A stretch of 64,000 nucleotides of DNA from Myroides sp. NP-2. Lineage in GTDB: Bacteria > Bacteroidota > Bacteroidia > Flavobacteriales > Flavobacteriaceae. The first letter of the stretch is position 1. Each line of letters starts with the position of its first letter. The notes below the pieces were generated by a model. That model did not search any database. It worked only from the letters and a program-made list of their open reading frames with translations, and was not told the DNA's origin. Shown in pieces: positions 17,476-26,047 of the stretch. Location: assembly GCF_014145665.1 (NCBI RefSeq), contig NZ_JACHTD010000004.1:1-64000 (forward strand), read 5' to 3'. The translations under genes were made by a program, and so were the position numbers.

Positions 17476-17504
17476 AAGTCAATTTAACGAAATATACAAT
17501 TCAG

Positions 17505-18779
17505 ATGAGAAGAGATACAGAAATTTTCGACTTAATCGTAGAGGAAGGGGATAGACAAGTACACGGTATTGAGCTAATTGCCTCTGAAAACTTTGTGAGT
17601 GAGCAAACCATGGAAGCAGCTGGTTCTTGTTTAACTAATAAATACGCAGAAGGATATCCGAACAAACGTTACTACGGCGGATGTGAAGTAGTAGACGTTG
17701 TAGAGCAAATTGCGATTGATCGTGCAAAAGCTCTTTTTGGTGCTGAATACGTGAATGTTCAACCTCACTCTGGATCACAAGCGAATACCGCTGTTTTTTC
17801 TGCTTGTTTAAAACCAGGAGACAAAATCTTAGGATTTGATTTGTCTCACGGAGGGCACTTAACACACGGTTCACCCGTGAATTTTTCTGGAAAATTGTAT
17901 AATCCAGTGTTTTATGGTGTAGAGCAAGAAACAGGTTTATTAAATTACGATAAAATCGCAGAAATAGCGAAGAAAGAGCAACCGAAATTAATCATTGCTG
18001 GGGCTTCTGCTTATTCTCGTGATATGGATTTCAAACGCTTTAGAGAAATCGCAGATAGCGTTGGAGCACTTTTAATGGCAGATATTTCACACCCTGCAGG
18101 ATTAATCGCTAAAGGATTGATGAACGACCCAGTTCCACACTGTCACATTATCACAACAACAACTCACAAAACACTTCGTGGACCACGTGGAGGAATGATC
18201 TTAATCGGTAAAGACTTCCCTAATCCATTTGGATTAAAAACACCTAAAGGTGAAGTACGCATGATGTCTGCTCTATTGGATAGCGCTGTATTCCCAGGGA
18301 ACCAAGGTGGACCTTTGATGCACATTATCGCAGCTAAAGCAGTTGCTTTTGGTGAAGCTTTATCTGATGAGTTCTTTACTTATATGCTACAAGTACAGAA
18401 AAATGCAAAAGCAATGGCTGATGCATTTGTCAAAAGAGGATACAATATTATCTCTGGCGGAACAGATAACCACATGATGTTGATCGACCTGAGAAACAAA
18501 AATATTTCAGGTAAAGACGCTGAACAAGCGTTGGTAAAAGCTGAAATTACGGTAAATAAAAATATGGTTCCATTTGACGATAAATCGCCTTTTGTAACTT
18601 CGGGAATCCGCATCGGAACACCAGCAATCACAACAAGAGGATTGAAAGAAGAAGATATGGATACTATCGTTGCTTTAATTGATAGAGTAATCACTAATCA
18701 TACTGATGAAGCAGTAATCGAAGAGGTTGCTGACCTAGTAAACGACATGATGGAAGAACGTCCAATGTTCGTTTGGTAG
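17505..18779 (+). CDS. glyA: Serine hydroxymethyltransferase (housekeeping copy)
   Basis: SHMT interconverts serine and glycine while loading one-carbon units onto tetrahydrofolate, using PLP. The 424-residue protein has all key parts: [41 protein letters not shown], the [10 protein letters not shown] stretch with the PLP-ring Asp, and [14 protein letters not shown] with Lys222 as the Schiff-base residue. [22 protein letters not shown] and [12 protein letters not shown] complete the fold. It is monocistronic with its own promoter and terminator. A close paralogue lies at 39058 in a PLP-related cluster; this copy, standing by itself with standard signals, is likely the housekeeping one. Confidence 0.97.
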   Translation: MRRDTEIFDLIVEEGDRQVHGIELIASENFVSEQTMEAAGSCLTNKYAEGYPNKRYYGGCEVVDVVEQIAIDRAKALFGAEYVNVQPHSGSQANTAVFSACLKPGDKILGFDLSHGGHLTHGSPVNFSGKLYNPVFYGVEQETGLLNYDKIAEIAKKEQPKLIIAGASAYSRDMDFKRFREIADSVGALLMADISHPAGLIAKGLMNDPVPHCHIITTTTHKTLRGPRGGMILIGKDFPNPFGLKTPKGEVRMMSALLDSAVFPGNQGGPLMHIIAAKAVAFGEALSDEFFTYMLQVQKNAKAMADAFVKRGYNIISGGTDNHMMLIDLRNKNISGKDAEQALVKAEITVNKNMVPFDDKSPFVTSGIRIGTPAITTRGLKEEDMDTIVALIDRVITNHTDEAVIEEVADLVNDMMEERPMFVW

Positions 18780-18810
18780 TTTTTAGATGAAAGTAAAATC
18801 TAAGATAAAC

Positions 18811-18847
18811 AGAGGGATTTCTAGTAATAGGAATCCCTTTTTTTTGT
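18811..18847 (+). terminator. Terminator of glyA
   Basis: AGGGATT pairs with AATCCCT across a 12-nt loop and eight T residues follow, about 30 nt after the glyA stop codon. Confidence 0.85.
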
Positions 18848-19258
18848 TTGTTGCTCTTTATCTCACCTAGTTTATATTGGTTTTGGTGTTCGATGAATCT
18901 TCGATTTGTTCGTTGCACGGTTTGTTCGTTGCTCTTTATCTCACCTAGTTTATATTTTGTTTTGGTGTTCGATGAATCTTCACTTCGTTACGATTTTCAC
19001 TTCGTTACGATTTGCACGGTTTGTTCTTTGCTCTTTGTGCAAATCGTACAGATTTATTTGTTCATTGTAAAGCGAAATTATCTTACAAGCGAAGAGATTA
19101 AACAAACCGCGCATACCGTGCAAACCGTACAGATTTATTTGTTCATTGTAAAGCGCAATTATCTTACAAGCGAAGAGACTAAACAAACCGTACAAACCGC
19201 GCACCGTACAAACCGCGCAAACCGTACAGATTACGTTGTTCAGGTTGTCAACCGTTAA
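18845..19258. repeat. Compound minisatellite spacer, family B repeats
   Basis: Three layers of repeats fill the space between glyA and the thioesterase gene. First, two copies of a unit of about 72 bp containing TCTCACCTAGTTTATATT and GTTCGATGAATCTTC (18848-18982), with a further inverted copy at 8071-8165. Second, short CACTTCGTTACGATTT doublets (about 18978-19015). Third, a direct repeat of about 64 bp at 19045-19108 and 19126-19189 (period 81 bp), ending in runs of AACCGYRCA units up to 19230. The open frames here are by-products of the repeats. No terminal inverted repeats or transposase are seen. Confidence 0.85.
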
Positions 19259-19993
19259 CTAGTTCATGAAGCAATAAAAATGTACTACATCTTCCACGCA
19301 AATTTGGTAGTGTCGCATATTGTTTTCTTCTAAGAAAAGAACATCACAGCGATCGTTGATTCGGGTTTCTTTTAAGAAGTGCATATCAATAACTTGAATT
19401 TGATCTACAGCTTCTTGACAAGTAAAAGCGGCGTCAATACACCACTCCAAATACTTGATATTGGTGACGTGTTTCACCATGTCCAAATCCGATAGTTTGA
19501 CGCGCACTTGGTCAATAGGTTGATAATTGCCTTTGTGTAGTTTGGCGAAAGGAGTATCCGTCACTTTTTTATCGGTGTACTTGATAAAGTGTTCATGAGG
19601 TAAAGCGATGAGTTCAGGTCTACGTCTTTCGGTGTTGATGATTACCCAGAGGGAAGAAGCTACAGCGATAAGTAGGTCTCCGAGGTAGACCTCGAAATTT
19701 CGTATGGATCTCACCCCATCAAGGCGCTCGATCCAAGTATGAATGGTAATTTTATCTTGCCATTGCGGTAATTCAGCTTTTTTCTCTATTCTGAATTTGC
19801 TCAATACCCACGCTTGATTGTGTGTTTTTAAATCCCAAAAACTAATTCCGCCTAAGACCGAGTGATCTGCTGAAGCGCTTTGAATGAATTTACACAAATC
19901 CACCCACTTCAAGCGTCCAGAAGGAGAACAAGCAAAGAAGTCTATTTCGTAAGACTGTTGGTGAATGGAGGTAAATTGGTCGGAAATGGGCAT
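19259..19993 (-). CDS. Acyl-ACP thioesterase (FatA/FatB family)
   Basis: A 244-residue double-hotdog protein that releases fatty acids from acyl carrier protein. Seen: the first hotdog domain with EIDFFACSPSGRLKWVDLCKFIQSASADHS, WVLSKFRIEKKAELPQWQD, TIHTWIERLDGVRSIRNFEV (typical of PF01643), and the second hotdog with LSDLDMVKHVTNIKYLEWCIDA, where D-x-N-x-H-V-N is partly kept as DMVKHVTN, followed by MHFLKETRINDRCDVLF. Bacteroidota use such enzymes to tune membrane fatty acids. It is the last gene of a minus-strand operon with the potassium channel and miaA (6 nt gap to miaA). Confidence 0.85.
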   Translation of the reverse strand: MPISDQFTSIHQQSYEIDFFACSPSGRLKWVDLCKFIQSASADHSVLGGISFWDLKTHNQAWVLSKFRIEKKAELPQWQDKITIHTWIERLDGVRSIRNFEVYLGDLLIAVASSLWVIINTERRRPELIALPHEHFIKYTDKKVTDTPFAKLHKGNYQPIDQVRVKLSDLDMVKHVTNIKYLEWCIDAAFTCQEAVDQIQVIDMHFLKETRINDRCDVLFLEENNMRHYQICVEDVVHFYCFMN

Positions 19994-19999
19994 GCTAAT

Positions 20000-20917
20000 T
20001 TAGTTTATTTGCTTGGTAATATCCTCTATAATTGATGAACTATCTTGTTGAAAGGAATACCAAGTGGTGTTTGGTGTGCGTTTAAACCAAGTAATTTGTC
20101 TTTTGGCAAAACGACGTGTATTCTTTTTAATTTCTTCTACGGCTTCATCTAGCGTGGCACTCCCTTTAAAATACTGGAATAGTTCGCGATAGCCTACCGT
20201 TTGGAGTGCATTGAGGTCTTGCTTGGGAATTAGCGCTTTTACTTCCTCTAGAAGTCCGCCTTGGAGCATGAGATCCACGCGTTTATTAATGCGTTCATAC
20301 ATTATTTCACGTGGAGCTTCCAAACCGATTACGATGGGAATAAAATTGCGTTTTACTTTCTTTTTCGCTAGAAAACTAGAGTAGGGCTGTCCCGTACCGA
20401 TGGAAACCTCTAAAGCTCGGGTAACGCGTTGAGGGTTGTCTAGGGCTACCTTTTCATAGTGAACAGGATCGAGCTCTTTTAATTGGGCTTGTAGATAGGG
20501 TAATCCCTTTTCTTCTAGGGCTTGGTTGAGCTCTTCTCTAATGCGAGGGTCTATATCAGGGAATTCGTCTAATCCCTCTAAAATAGCATTGACGTATAAG
20601 CCCGATCCACCGACCATTACTTGTACGTTATTGCGTTCAAATAAGCGATCTAAGAGGGCAATAGCGTCCCGTTCAAAATCGCCTACTGAATAGGCGTCTT
20701 GAATGCTGATATGTTGAATAAAGTGATGGGGTACAGCGCTGAGCTCCTCCGGAGAGGGAACAGCTGTGCCTACTGTCATTTCTTTAAAAAATTGACGGCT
20801 ATCACACGATAGAATTTCACATTGAAAATGTTGAGCAAGTCGAATGGCTAAGGCCGTTTTTCCAATTGCTGTTGGGCCAATAACGACAAGTAAATAATTA
20901 TTAACGGGTAAAGACAT
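20000..20917 (-). CDS. miaA: tRNA dimethylallyltransferase
   Basis: MiaA adds a dimethylallyl group to A37 of tRNAs that read codons starting with U. The 305-residue protein has the P-loop GPTAIGKTALAIRLA, the DSRQFFKEM stretch that holds the target adenine, GTAVPSPEEL, HHFI, VMVGGSGLYVNAILEG, the substrate-channel block NPQRVTRALEV, and ARKR-like KRQITWFKR at the end. Its start overlaps the end of the upstream ion-channel gene by 17 nt, and it precedes the thioesterase by 6 nt. The tRNA-Tyr and tRNA-Cys-like genes elsewhere in the window carry A37 and are potential substrates. Confidence 0.96.
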   Translation of the reverse strand: MSLPVNNYLLVVIGPTAIGKTALAIRLAQHFQCEILSCDSRQFFKEMTVGTAVPSPEELSAVPHHFIQHISIQDAYSVGDFERDAIALLDRLFERNNVQVMVGGSGLYVNAILEGLDEFPDIDPRIREELNQALEEKGLPYLQAQLKELDPVHYEKVALDNPQRVTRALEVSIGTGQPYSSFLAKKKVKRNFIPIVIGLEAPREIMYERINKRVDLMLQGGLLEEVKALIPKQDLNALQTVGYRELFQYFKGSATLDEAVEEIKKNTRRFAKRQITWFKRTPNTTWYSFQQDSSSIIEDITKQIN

Positions 20918-21755
20918 CTCCTAATTTTTGTCCGCAATTATAGCAATAATTGGCGTCATCATCATAAATTGTTGTTGTACAAGAAGAACAAGATCTTCTG
21001 CGTCTAGCATCTACGCTTTTATTGCGTTTTAAGCTAGTAAATTCCGCGGTCACAATTCCAGTTGGTACGGCAATAATTCCATATCCCATAATCATAATAA
21101 AGGAAGCAATCATTTGACCAATGGTAGTTTGAGGCGCGATATCTCCATAACCAACCGTAGTCAGGGTTACAATACACCAGTAGATACTGCGCGGTATACT
21201 GGTGAATCCATTGTCTTTTCCTTCGATAACATACATTAACGCACCTAATAAGATGGAAACAACTACGATAAAGTAGATGAAAACAATAATTTTTGTTCTA
21301 CTGGCTTTAATGGCTAGTTTTAGGTTAGACTCCTGACCAATGTATGGAACGAGATTGAGAATACCGAATAAACGAAGGAGTCGCAAGGCTCTTACTACGG
21401 ATAGTACTCCTAAATCAGAAACAAAGAACGACAAATACATCGGCATGATGGAAATCAAATCCACAATACCATAAAAACTAAAGATGTATTTGAGCGGTTG
21501 TTTATTACAAATAATCCGCAAGATATATTCGATGGTAAAGAAAATCGTAATCACCCATTCCAAGACCTTCAATAGGGTGTGATGCTTCATGTCGTAGCTC
21601 TCAATCGACTCCAACATAACTAAAATCACACTCATGAGAATCACGGCGAGTAAAACTAGATCGAATAGTTTACCCGCGAAGGTATTGGATCCATAGATGA
21701 TGATATAAATCTTCTGTTTCAGAATATCCCACTTATTTTTTAGTCTGCGTCTCAA
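20901..21755 (-). CDS. Voltage-gated-type potassium channel with C-terminal zinc ribbon
   Basis: A 284-residue inner-membrane six-helix channel. S1 is about residues 28-48 (KLFDLVLLAVILMSVILVML); S4 carries arginines every third residue (R122, R125, R128 in VRALRLLRLFG); the pore loop has the potassium selectivity filter TVGYGD (200-205), and S6 is MIASFIMIMGYGIIAVPTGI. After a short cytoplasmic linker comes a compact Cys4 module (C256, C259, C271, C274: CSSC then CYNC), a zinc ribbon of the type often found in DUF-type tails. It is the first gene of an operon with miaA and the acyl-ACP thioesterase. Family membership is firm; the zinc ribbon's role (tetramer assembly or metal or redox sensing) is inference. 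Confidence 0.9.
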   Translation of the reverse strand: MRRRLKNKWDILKQKIYIIIYGSNTFAGKLFDLVLLAVILMSVILVMLESIESYDMKHHTLLKVLEWVITIFFTIEYILRIICNKQPLKYIFSFYGIVDLISIMPMYLSFFVSDLGVLSVVRALRLLRLFGILNLVPYIGQESNLKLAIKASRTKIIVFIYFIVVVSILLGALMYVIEGKDNGFTSIPRSIYWCIVTLTTVGYGDIAPQTTIGQMIASFIMIMGYGIIAVPTGIVTAEFTSLKRNKSVDARRRRSCSSCTTTIYDDDANYCYNCGQKLGDVFTR

Positions 21756-21766
21756 CGTATATACTT

Positions 21767-23116
21767 TTAATAATGGATTAATTTATAACCTGTTTTTTTA
21801 TTCAAATAATTGAGGATAATGTTTCTGTTGTTTCGATGAAATGTAATTGGCGTAAGGTTTGCTGCAATTCGTGCAGGATCGTTGATTTGATAATTCAAAT
21901 CGTAAAAACAATACCCCAATAGTTTTCCTTGTTCCAAAACAACCGCACTTCTCTCATTGATGCTACGTCCTTTATCGAGGATTAATGCATAACCATCATC
22001 TAGGTTGTATTTTTGTAATAAGCTAAGCAATAGCTTATTGTATTCATTGTAATGTAGTTCAAATGTAGCACAAAAAGTTTCTTCTGTCACTTTATTTGAT
22101 TTTTTTTCATGGAGTACTTCCAAGTAATAAGGCTGTTCAAAATCAGCTGTAATTTTATCAATGAATTTTCTACCTTCCGTTAGGGAAGTAAACGCCATAT
22201 AGTTTTTCTTGCGTCCATCAGTTTTTTCCAAGCTAAAATAGCAGTAGCCTTTCAAGTTGGTTTTGATATACAAGGAATAAGGGAAAACGCCCTTTTTCGT
22301 TATTTTGTTGTATTTGGGTTTATTTAAGAGCACTTCTTCCGCTTCTTTCAAGATGGCAATCAATTCATTTCCCGTTTTTTCAAAGGTTACCGTATAGGTT
22401 TCTTTTTGCACCTTTTTGAACAGTACGGAGTTATTGGTAAAATGCTGCATAATTTTTTTCTTGATGTTGCGGCTTTTACCGATGTAAATAATTTGGCCAT
22501 CTTCATTGTGGATATAGTATATTCCAACGGAAGTAGGAAGATTGTCTGTAATATCGAAAAACTTGGGATTAAATCCAGTTTTAATATCGGATTTAATCAT
22601 GCTAGTTAAGATTGTTTTTTCGGTGTCTTTGGACAAGAGTAGCTGAAAGAGCTTTAGAGTAGCTAAGGCATCTCCATAGGCACGGTGTCGATCCGCTAGG
22701 GGAATACCTAAGTTTCGCACTAATTTCCCTAAGCTATAGGAAGGCATTTCGGGTAATAATTTTTGTGCTAGTTCAACGGTACAAAGCGTATCTTTTTGAA
22801 AATCATATCCCAAACGACTAAATTCATTGCGCAAGACGCGATAGTCAAACGAGGCGTTGTGTGCAACGAGAACACAGTCTTCCGTAATTTCTATAATGCG
22901 TTTGGCTAATTCATAAAACTTTGGTGCTAAGCGCAGCATAGCACTGTTTATCCCTGTTAGTTTTACAACAAAGGGTTGAATATCTTTTTCGGGATTGACT
23001 AAGCTAATGAGTTGGTCTACGATTTGATGGCCATCAAATTTATAGATGGCGATTTCGGTTATTCCCTCCTCATTGAACTGACCACCTGTGGTCTCTATAT
23101 CTAAAACTGCGTACAA
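21767..23116 (-). CDS. DnaQ-type exonuclease fused to GIY-YIG nuclease
   Basis: A 449-residue two-nuclease fusion. The N-terminal domain is a DEDDh 3'-5' exonuclease: AVLDIETTG (Asp, Glu), VAHNASFDYRVLRNEF (Asp) and HRAYGDALAT (His, Asp), like the proofreading subunit of DNA polymerase III. About residues 195-290 form a GIY-YIG domain (SVGIYYIHNEDG, IIYIGKSRNIKKK), as in UvrC and Cho, followed by an unassigned C-terminal region of about 160 residues. Such fusions are common in Bacteroidota and resemble the Cho-like repair nucleases. It probably acts in DNA repair. It lies 9 nt downstream of the yggS gene and 12 nt from the channel gene, all on the minus strand. Confidence 0.9.
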   Translation of the reverse strand: MYAVLDIETTGGQFNEEGITEIAIYKFDGHQIVDQLISLVNPEKDIQPFVVKLTGINSAMLRLAPKFYELAKRIIEITEDCVLVAHNASFDYRVLRNEFSRLGYDFQKDTLCTVELAQKLLPEMPSYSLGKLVRNLGIPLADRHRAYGDALATLKLFQLLLSKDTEKTILTSMIKSDIKTGFNPKFFDITDNLPTSVGIYYIHNEDGQIIYIGKSRNIKKKIMQHFTNNSVLFKKVQKETYTVTFEKTGNELIAILKEAEEVLLNKPKYNKITKKGVFPYSLYIKTNLKGYCYFSLEKTDGRKKNYMAFTSLTEGRKFIDKITADFEQPYYLEVLHEKKSNKVTEETFCATFELHYNEYNKLLLSLLQKYNLDDGYALILDKGRSINERSAVVLEQGKLLGYCFYDLNYQINDPARIAANLTPITFHRNNRNIILNYLNKKTGYKLIHY

Positions 23117-23124
23117 TAGTATAC

Positions 23125-23811
23125 TTATTTGTTTAGTTCGTAATTGCGTTCTCCAAAAATGGTACTTCCTACTCTAATCAGTGTACTTCCACAATCAATA
23201 GCGATAGGGTAGTCGTTACTCATACCCATAGATAGCGTATCGCATGCTACATTAGGCAAGTGATTATAGGATGTTTTTACCTTTTCAAAAATCGCGTGTA
23301 GCGTAGAAAATTCTTGTCTAATTTGATCCTGATTATCGGTAAATGTTGCCATTCCCATTAGTCCTTGGATCTTTATATGGTTGAGGGTTTTAAATTCCTC
23401 GCTATTTAGCAATTCCATTAGTTCGCTTTCATCGAGGCCGAACTTTGTTTCTTCATCTGCGATAAAGAGTTGGAGTAAACAAGGGATTACGCGATTATTT
23501 CGCTCCGCTTGTTTGTTGATTTCTACAAGTAAACGCAGGCTGTCCACCGCGTGAATTAAAGCTACAAACGGCGCCATATACTTCACTTTGTTGCGCTGTA
23601 CATGACCAATCATATGCCACTCAATATCTTTGGGTAGAGCGTCATATTTATCCGTCATTTCTTGTATCTTATTTTCACCGAAAATTCTTTGTCCTGCTTC
23701 ATATGCTTCTAAAATTGCCGCATTGGGCTTTGTTTTAGAAACAGCTACTAAGCTCACCTGTGTGGGTAGGTCAGCTTTAATTCGTTTTAGATTCTCAGCA
23801 ATACTTGACAT
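23125..23811 (-). CDS. YggS-family PLP homeostasis protein
   Basis: A 228-residue alanine-racemase-fold protein without known catalysis, which binds PLP and balances the vitamin B6 pool. Seen: SLVAVSKTKP with PLP-binding Lys26, FGENKIQEMTDKYD, WHMIGHVQRNKVKYM, FGLDESELMEL, LMGMATF and the C-terminal phosphate-binding LSMGMSNDYPIAIDCGSTLIRVGSTIFGER. It lies 12 nt from the DUF1015 gene and is followed by the exonuclease gene. Together with the pyridoxal kinase and PLP enzymes near 39-42.7 kb, this window has several B6-linked genes, although this one is in a separate operon. Confidence 0.95.
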   Translation of the reverse strand: MSSIAENLKRIKADLPTQVSLVAVSKTKPNAAILEAYEAGQRIFGENKIQEMTDKYDALPKDIEWHMIGHVQRNKVKYMAPFVALIHAVDSLRLLVEINKQAERNNRVIPCLLQLFIADEETKFGLDESELMELLNSEEFKTLNHIKIQGLMGMATFTDNQDQIRQEFSTLHAIFEKVKTSYNHLPNVACDTLSMGMSNDYPIAIDCGSTLIRVGSTIFGERNYELNK

Positions 23812-23822
23812 AATCTTCTATT

Positions 23823-25040
23823 TTAAATTTCATAGGTTAATAACCCATTCATGAACTTAGGTTCAATATAGGTACTTTTTGGCGGCATGATTAAATCGTT
23901 ATCCGCCACCAGTTTTATCTCTTGCACATTGGTTGGATAGAGCATAAATCCAACTTCGTATTCTCCATCATCAACTAATTCTTTAATAGCTACAATTGAT
24001 TCATTACCAGGAATATAATCAATTCTAGCGTCATTTCTTAAATCGTCTAACCCCAAGATAGGGTTTAAAACAGCATCATACAAGATTTGGGCATCCAATT
24101 GCATCAAAATGTTGTCTGTTTTGATTTTATCTTTGAGCTTTAACGAGTAAAAATCGCCGTCTAAGTACATGCCAAACTCCATTTTTTTGGAGGGTTTCCA
24201 CAGCTGTTGCTGCTTGTTTTTTACGGTGAATTTTTCGCTTAGTAGAGCTAAAAACTCTTCTTTCGTATGGTTGTTTAAATCGTGTATAATACGATTGAAT
24301 TCGTATATTTTTATATTGTTTTCTGCGATGAGAAAGGTCATAACCGTATTGCTGTGCGAATGGGGTTCAAAGCCATTTTCTCTTTTGAGCAAAGCGGCAG
24401 AGGCAAAGCGGTGATGGCCATCAGCGATGTACATTTCCGGAATATTGTCGAATTCACTACAAAGCCAATCAATACAGGCTTGATCGTCGATTTTCCAGAT
24501 CGTATGTCGTTCTTTGGTCACCGTTGTAAAATCGTAAATAGGTCTATTTTCTTTATAGGTTGCGATCCAACTGTTGATGTTTTCCTTGTCGGGGTACATC
24601 ATCAAAACAGGTTCAGTGTTGAATCGACTGTGGTATAAATACTCTTTGAATAGTCTTACGCGATATTCAAGGGTATCTTCGTGCCGTTTGATAACGTTAT
24701 TTTCGTAATCTTCGATACAAGTACCTGCGACAATACCTGTGAATTTCCAATTTTTTGTTTCAATTTGATAGAGATACAAAACAGGATGTTCTTCCTTTGT
24801 TAGAATACCTTCCTTTTTAAAATCATTGAATTTTGCAGCCACCATTTTAAAGCGCTTATCACTAGTCACCTTTTGAGGATTGACGTAAGCGGGATGTAAA
24901 ACGTGAATGAAAGAAAAGGGGTTGTAGTCTAAAAGATAGGCTAATTCAACTGCATTGTAGTCTTCGAAAGACCTGCAAGTTACCAAATTAGCTTTATCTC
25001 GTGTGGGGCGTATCCCCTGGAAAGGAATTATTTTTGCCAT
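23823..25040 (-). CDS. DUF1015 protein, SerK-like fold
   Basis: A 405-residue member of the DUF1015 family (HTH-less ParB/Srx-like fold). The marker YIADGHHRFASA is present in the centre, along with MAKIIPFQGIRPTRDKANLV at the start and LDAQILYDAVLNPILGL and LMPPKST near the end. The ADGHHR signature is shared with the archaeal SerK free-serine kinase, so a serine kinase or related nucleotide activity is possible; this is inference from the motif. In many Bacteroidota it sits near serine-synthesis genes, as I recall; here it precedes yggS by 12 nt. No membrane part is seen. Confidence 0.85.
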   Translation of the reverse strand: MAKIIPFQGIRPTRDKANLVTCRSFEDYNAVELAYLLDYNPFSFIHVLHPAYVNPQKVTSDKRFKMVAAKFNDFKKEGILTKEEHPVLYLYQIETKNWKFTGIVAGTCIEDYENNVIKRHEDTLEYRVRLFKEYLYHSRFNTEPVLMMYPDKENINSWIATYKENRPIYDFTTVTKERHTIWKIDDQACIDWLCSEFDNIPEMYIADGHHRFASAALLKRENGFEPHSHSNTVMTFLIAENNIKIYEFNRIIHDLNNHTKEEFLALLSEKFTVKNKQQQLWKPSKKMEFGMYLDGDFYSLKLKDKIKTDNILMQLDAQILYDAVLNPILGLDDLRNDARIDYIPGNESIVAIKELVDDGEYEVGFMLYPTNVQEIKLVADNDLIMPPKSTYIEPKFMNGLLTYEI

Positions 25041-25126
25041 TCTTTACTATATGGTATCAAAAAGTAAGACAATCGACAATGGTATCGATTGTCTTGATAT
25101 GATGGTTTATTTTATTTGTTTTTCAA

Positions 25127-26014
25127 TTAAGAAAACATTTTCGCCACTTTTTCTGCTTTTTTACTTGCAGCATAATCATAAAACCCTTCGCCAGATTTTA
25201 CCCCTAATTTACCAGCCATTACCATATTGACCAATAGCGGACATGGTGCGTATTTTGGGTTTTTAAAGCCGTCATACATTACGTTTAAGATGGATAAACA
25301 AACATCTAAACCAATAAAATCGGCCAATTGTAAAGGTCCCATAGGATGTGCCATTCCCAACTTCATAACCGTATCAATTTCTTCTACGCCAGCTACGCCA
25401 TTGTACAAGGTTTCGATTGCTTCGTTAATCATCGGCATTAAGATGCGGTTTGCAACAAAACCAGGATAGTCATTTACTTCTGTAGGAACTTTATCTAACT
25501 TGGTTGACAATTCCATGATTGCTTTTGTCACTTCGTCCGTTGTGTTGTAACCGCGGATGATCTCTACCAATTTCATGATTGGCACAGGGTTCATGAAGTG
25601 CATACCAATGACACGCGCTGGATTTTTTACAACAGATGCGATCTGCGTAATGGAAATTGAAGATGTATTTGAGGCTAAGATCACATCTTCTCTACATACA
25701 GCACTTAATTCTTTGAAAATGTTTAGTTTTAAGTTTACATTTTCCGTCGCTGCTTCAATAACTAAATCAGCATTAACAACGCCGTCTTTAATTTCTGTGT
25801 AGGTAATAATATTCTCGATTGTTGCTTTTTTGTCGGCTTCTGTGATAGAACCTTTGGCAATCATTCGATCTAGGTTTTTGCTAATCGTGTTCATTCCTCT
25901 TTCAATAGCTTGCTCAGAGATATCGATTAAAAGTACTTTAAAGCCTTTTTGAGCGAAAGTATGAGCAATTCCATTTCCCATAGTACCTGCACCAATTACA
26001 GCAATATTTTTCAT
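25127..26014 (-). CDS. 3-hydroxybutyryl-CoA (3-hydroxyacyl-CoA) dehydrogenase
   Basis: A 295-residue NAD-dependent enzyme that interconverts 3-hydroxyacyl-CoA and 3-ketoacyl-CoA. Seen: the Rossmann loop IAVIGAGTMGNGIAHTFAQKGFKVLLIDIS, LASNTSSISITQIA, the catalytic His and Glu block GMHFMNPVPIMKLVEIIRG, and the dimer domain VNDYPGFVANRILMPMINEA, DTVMKLGMAHPMGPLQLADFIGLD. The length fits the short single-function Hbd/PaaH type, not the fused FadB. It lies on the minus strand between the Gfo/Idh gene and DUF1015 with gaps of 33 and 86 nt, so it may be transcribed with the former. It may act in fatty-acid or phenylacetate breakdown. Confidence 0.93.
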   Translation of the reverse strand: MKNIAVIGAGTMGNGIAHTFAQKGFKVLLIDISEQAIERGMNTISKNLDRMIAKGSITEADKKATIENIITYTEIKDGVVNADLVIEAATENVNLKLNIFKELSAVCREDVILASNTSSISITQIASVVKNPARVIGMHFMNPVPIMKLVEIIRGYNTTDEVTKAIMELSTKLDKVPTEVNDYPGFVANRILMPMINEAIETLYNGVAGVEEIDTVMKLGMAHPMGPLQLADFIGLDVCLSILNVMYDGFKNPKYAPCPLLVNMVMAGKLGVKSGEGFYDYAASKKAEKVAKMFS

Positions 26015-26047
26015 AAGTTATATGTGTGTTAACGAGTTAATTATACA

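Noticed and set aside
19045..19230. CRISPR-like array
   Set aside because: There are only two copies of the 64-bp repeat, spacers are not unique, and no cas genes are present. The 7-bp array at 403-920 has no spacers at all.
18848..19258. A 136-residue plus-strand frame and a 74-residue minus-strand frame
   Set aside because: Both lie within nested DNA repeats, and the protein repeats mirror the DNA repeats (LLFISPSLY, YLFIVKRNYLTSEE).
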